From: an uncultured Mycoplasmatota bacterium
GTDB lineage: Bacteria > Bacillota_I > Bacilli_A > RF39 > UBA660
Direction of reading: 5' to 3'
DNA: 7,844 bases
Assembly (NCBI GenBank): GCA_946613765.1
Contig: CAMOFW010000032.1
Location: 1-7,844, forward strand
A model generated the notes under the pieces. It was not told the DNA's origin. It made no database searches and saw nothing but the letters and a program-made list of their open reading frames with translations. Below are positions 5,635 to 7,844 of the stretch, piece after piece (the stretch's first letter is position 1; each line of letters starts with the position of its first letter). A program made the translations under genes and the position numbers.

Positions 5635-7844
5635 ATGCAATCACGAACTAATATATCAAAAAATAAATTAGTTTTAATTTTGCTAATAACAGCACTAGCT
5701 GTTATTTTGTCGTGGATTGCTATTAAAGTATTTACTGCTACAGTTGAAGATTCATCATGGAATGGAGTAGTTGCAACATCCTTTAAAAGTGGTACAGGTA
5801 GTGCATCTAATCCATACGTAATTTCTTCATCTGCAGAATTTGCATACTTCAAACAATTAATGGAAGGTAATAGTGCAACTCTATATGCTTCTAAAAATTA
5901 TGAAATAACAATTGGACTTAACTATGGTGATCATGATATTTCAATTAATAACACAATTCCTTTCAGTGGAACAATAGATGGTAAAGGTAATACAATTTAT
6001 AATGCTAATATAACTAATGGTTTATTTAATGAATTATCTAATGCCACTATTAAAAATTTAGCATTTAATAATATTGATTATACTTTAGAAGATGAGCAAG
6101 GTGGTTTCTTAGCAGACTCTATTACATCATCTACAATTGAAATGGTTGTAATAGATTCTAAAATAGTAAAAGGAAATGATGAATATATAGTAAGTGGTAT
6201 TACTAATTCATCTACATCATCTACATACAACAAAGTAATTGTATATAATAAATACCAAGATACTTATGGAACAAATACAACATACAATATTGTACATTTA
6301 TCAAATAGTGATAGTTTTACAAATGTCTTAACTAATCAAAATGGATTTAATAACTTTAGTAATGCTAATCATGAAATAAAAAGATTTACTGTTAACAACA
6401 ATAACACGCTAACTTATAGTCAGATGGCTGACTTTAGTAATACTGATTATGAAATAGTAATTAACAATACTCAATTTGTACTTAGAGAAAAAGCTCAACA
6501 AGCAACTAATCCAACATCAGCAGAACATGCAACTGGAAGAGAAGGAAACACAATTTACTTAAATAATTTAGATGCTGATTTTGGTTTCTATTCTGGTTTA
6601 AATTATACTTACTCAAGTGATTATAAATTACCAACAATGGTAAGTAAAAATATTTATACAGATACAACATTGGTTAAAGCAACTATTACTTATTCTGGTA
6701 TAGAAACAAATAGTAATCAAACATTAACTGGTACAATATCATCTACTGAAAACTATAACAAAATAGTTTATTATGATTATTTACCAGTAGAAAATAATAA
6801 AGTTAAAATTACTTTAATAGATAATCCATTTACAAATAGACCTAATGGTAAAGGATTTAACAACTGGATAAGTGATACCGTTGGAGTAACACTTTCATAT
6901 GACTTAGTTAGATATGAAAGATTTGCAGAAATAACACTAACAAGAAATGCCCAAGGTACATATGATCCTATAACATTAGATTTCCATGCAAGTTGGGTTG
7001 ATGCAACTGAATATGGTTTAACAGGTAATAACTGGTCAAATGCCTTTAACACATTTAAAGATAAAGGCTTAGAACCAATAGAAGTATCTAGAGAAGAATG
7101 TGGACCAGTAATGGATCAATACTATAGATATGCAGTAGCATCAAGATATTCTTACTATACTGGTTATTATCAAAGTGGTAATAATTGGTACAATGCAAAC
7201 AATAGATATTGTAATACCAGAAATGGTTGTCCATACTATTATGATGTTCCTGAAGGTGAAGTATATCAACCTGGAACAACATATTACTATTTTCAAAATA
7301 ATGCATTCCATCAATTAGATACAACTGGATATCAAGTAACTTGTGAAACAATACAACTTGTTGATCCAAATTTTATTACTGCAGGATATTATACAGAAAA
7401 AACATTTAGTAGAAACCAATCAATAAATGGTTATTATAATGCAAATGGTGAACCTGTATCTGGAACATGTACTTCATCAAGTTGTACTTACTATGAATTA
7501 ATTCAATCATTTACAAGTGATGGTCAAAGACCATTAGTAGATTATACAAAAAAATATTATTATCTTGTTACTAGAGATACTAACATAGCATATCTAACTG
7601 GAGATATAACAAACTATTGGAGTAGTTCACAAACTAAACCATTTACTTTAACTGGATTACATAACGGTACTCAAACATCATATGACTGGACAGTAACAAA
7701 TAATGTTATAACATTACAAAATGATACAACAATAGAGCACTTAACAATTTATAATAATAAAAATTTTAATACATTAGATCCACAGGTTAGTTCATCAAGT
7801 GGTGGATGGTGGTCTTCTACAACTTACTATTCAGCAATAAATGC
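5635..7844 (+). CDS. Giant cell-surface adhesin-like protein, N-terminal part (3' end outside window)
   Basis: The frame stays open from the ATG at 5635 to the last base (736 codons). Seen in order: a signal anchor (residues 12-30); a short SSWNGVVATSF lead-in (40-50) and GTGSASNPYVISSSAEF (53-69), the opening common in Firmicute surface proteins of this type; a right-handed beta-helix-like domain (about 70-260) with FSGTIDGKGNTIYNA and ATIKNLAFNNI typical of GLUG/pectate-lyase-like turns; an InlB-type repeat (about 346-458) with GKGFNNW (405-411) and a closing ASW (Trp454); two Cys/Tyr-rich modules (489-553, 570-644); and a second region with DTTIEHLTIYNN that looks like a new helix. Composition is rich in Asn, Thr, Ser and Tyr. 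Likely secreted or anchored outside the cell for attachment; the anchor or sorting signal must be beyond the window. All Trp codons are TGG. Confidence 0.85.
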   Translation, partial: MQSRTNISKNKLVLILLITALAVILSWIAIKVFTATVEDSSWNGVVATSFKSGTGSASNPYVISSSAEFAYFKQLMEGNSATLYASKNYEITIGLNYGDHDISINNTIPFSGTIDGKGNTIYNANITNGLFNELSNATIKNLAFNNIDYTLEDEQGGFLADSITSSTIEMVVIDSKIVKGNDEYIVSGITNSSTSSTYNKVIVYNKYQDTYGTNTTYNIVHLSNSDSFTNVLTNQNGFNNFSNANHEIKRFTVNNNNTLTYSQMADFSNTDYEIVINNTQFVLREKAQQATNPTSAEHATGREGNTIYLNNLDADFGFYSGLNYTYSSDYKLPTMVSKNIYTDTTLVKATITYSGIETNSNQTLTGTISSTENYNKIVYYDYLPVENNKVKITLIDNPFTNRPNGKGFNNWISDTVGVTLSYDLVRYERFAEITLTRNAQGTYDPITLDFHASWVDATEYGLTGNNWSNAFNTFKDKGLEPIEVSREECGPVMDQYYRYAVASRYSYYTGYYQSGNNWYNANNRYCNTRNGCPYYYDVPEGEVYQPGTTYYYFQNNAFHQLDTTGYQVTCETIQLVDPNFITAGYYTEKTFSRNQSINGYYNANGEPVSGTCTSSSCTYYELIQSFTSDGQRPLVDYTKKYYYLVTRDTNIAYLTGDITNYWSSSQTKPFTLTGLHNGTQTSYDWTVTNNVITLQNDTTIEHLTIYNNKNFNTLDPQVSSSSGGWWSSTTYYSAIN
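7099..7293 (+). repeat. Cys/Tyr-rich protein module, copy 1
   Basis: Residues 489-553 of the surface protein: Cys489, then the pair Cys526-x5-Cys532 followed by PYYYD, then an 18-residue interval to YYYF (550-553). Ten or more Tyr fall in the stretch between the first Cys and the pair. Three Cys in an extracellular protein suggest disulfides. It resembles copy 2 in spacing and ending, not in close residue identity. Confidence 0.55.
7342..7566 (+). repeat. Cys/Tyr-rich protein module, copy 2
   Basis: Residues 570-644: Cys570, then the pair Cys612-x4-Cys617 followed by TYYEL, then YYYL (641-644). The Cys positions are shifted by 81-86 residues from copy 1, pointing to an old tandem duplication with small insertions. 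More copies could lie past the window's end. Confidence 0.55.

Noticed and set aside
5583..5852. Open frame on the - strand over the start of the surface protein gene
   Set aside because: It runs through the promoter and ends in the terminator region, with no plausible domain.
6208..6225. Tandem 9-base repeat TCATCTACA x2 as a phase-variation site
   Set aside because: Only two units and a multiple of three, so slippage would not shift the frame; likely chance in a Ser/Thr-rich stretch.
6777..7369. Two open frames on the - strand within the surface protein gene
   Set aside because: They lie antisense to a long gene with consistent codon use and clear domains; their His/Tyr/Leu-rich sequence is what antisense of Tyr/Asn/Ser codons gives.
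1..7844. CRISPR array, tRNA, rRNA, insertion sequence or integration site
   Set aside because: I saw no regularly spaced repeats, no tRNA-like cloverleaf, no transposase gene and no terminal inverted repeats in the window.

Overview
The window is AT-rich and gene-dense. It looks like the chromosome of a low-GC, Gram-positive bacterium of the Bacilli/Firmicutes type: strong AGGAGG-like ribosome sites, ER-type (SipW-like) signal peptidase, TasA-type secreted proteins and a giant Tyr/Asn/Ser-rich surface protein. TGA acts as a stop (end of the gene at 3832-4554), and every Trp in the long gene at 5635 is TGG, so this is not a Mycoplasma-type code. I cannot name the species.

Layout. Region 1 (1-3037, + strand) looks like one transcript. 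It holds the 3' end of a McrB-like AAA+ ATPase gene, a DUF2357 (McrC N-terminal-like) protein with no visible nuclease domain, a SipW-like signal peptidase I, and a TasA-like secreted protein that overlaps the peptidase gene by 17 bases. It ends at a hairpin that can terminate transcription from both sides. Region 2 (3036-3629, - strand) is a single convergent gene for another small secreted TasA-like protein. Region 3 (3630-3831) is a divergent control region with two exact copies of a 10-base motif containing TGTCGAA (the Spo0A-box consensus), extended -10 promoters and a 12-bp palindrome. Region 4 (3832-5584, + strand) is a two-gene operon of related membrane-anchored or secreted proteins, closed by a strong terminator. 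Region 5 (5585 to the end) has its own promoter and the first 736 codons of a very large cell-surface protein: signal anchor, beta-helix domain, InlB-like repeat, two Cys/Tyr-rich modules and the beginning of a second beta-helix-like region.

How it may work together (inference): the SipW-type peptidase would process the neighbouring proteins whose signal peptides end in an AWF or AKY motif, and these would assemble on the outside of the cell as fibre or matrix subunits, as in the Bacillus tapA-sipW-tasA system. The large surface protein would be an adhesin of the same coat. The McrB/DUF2357-type pair directly upstream and in the same transcript as the peptidase is the least expected part and has no assigned role here.
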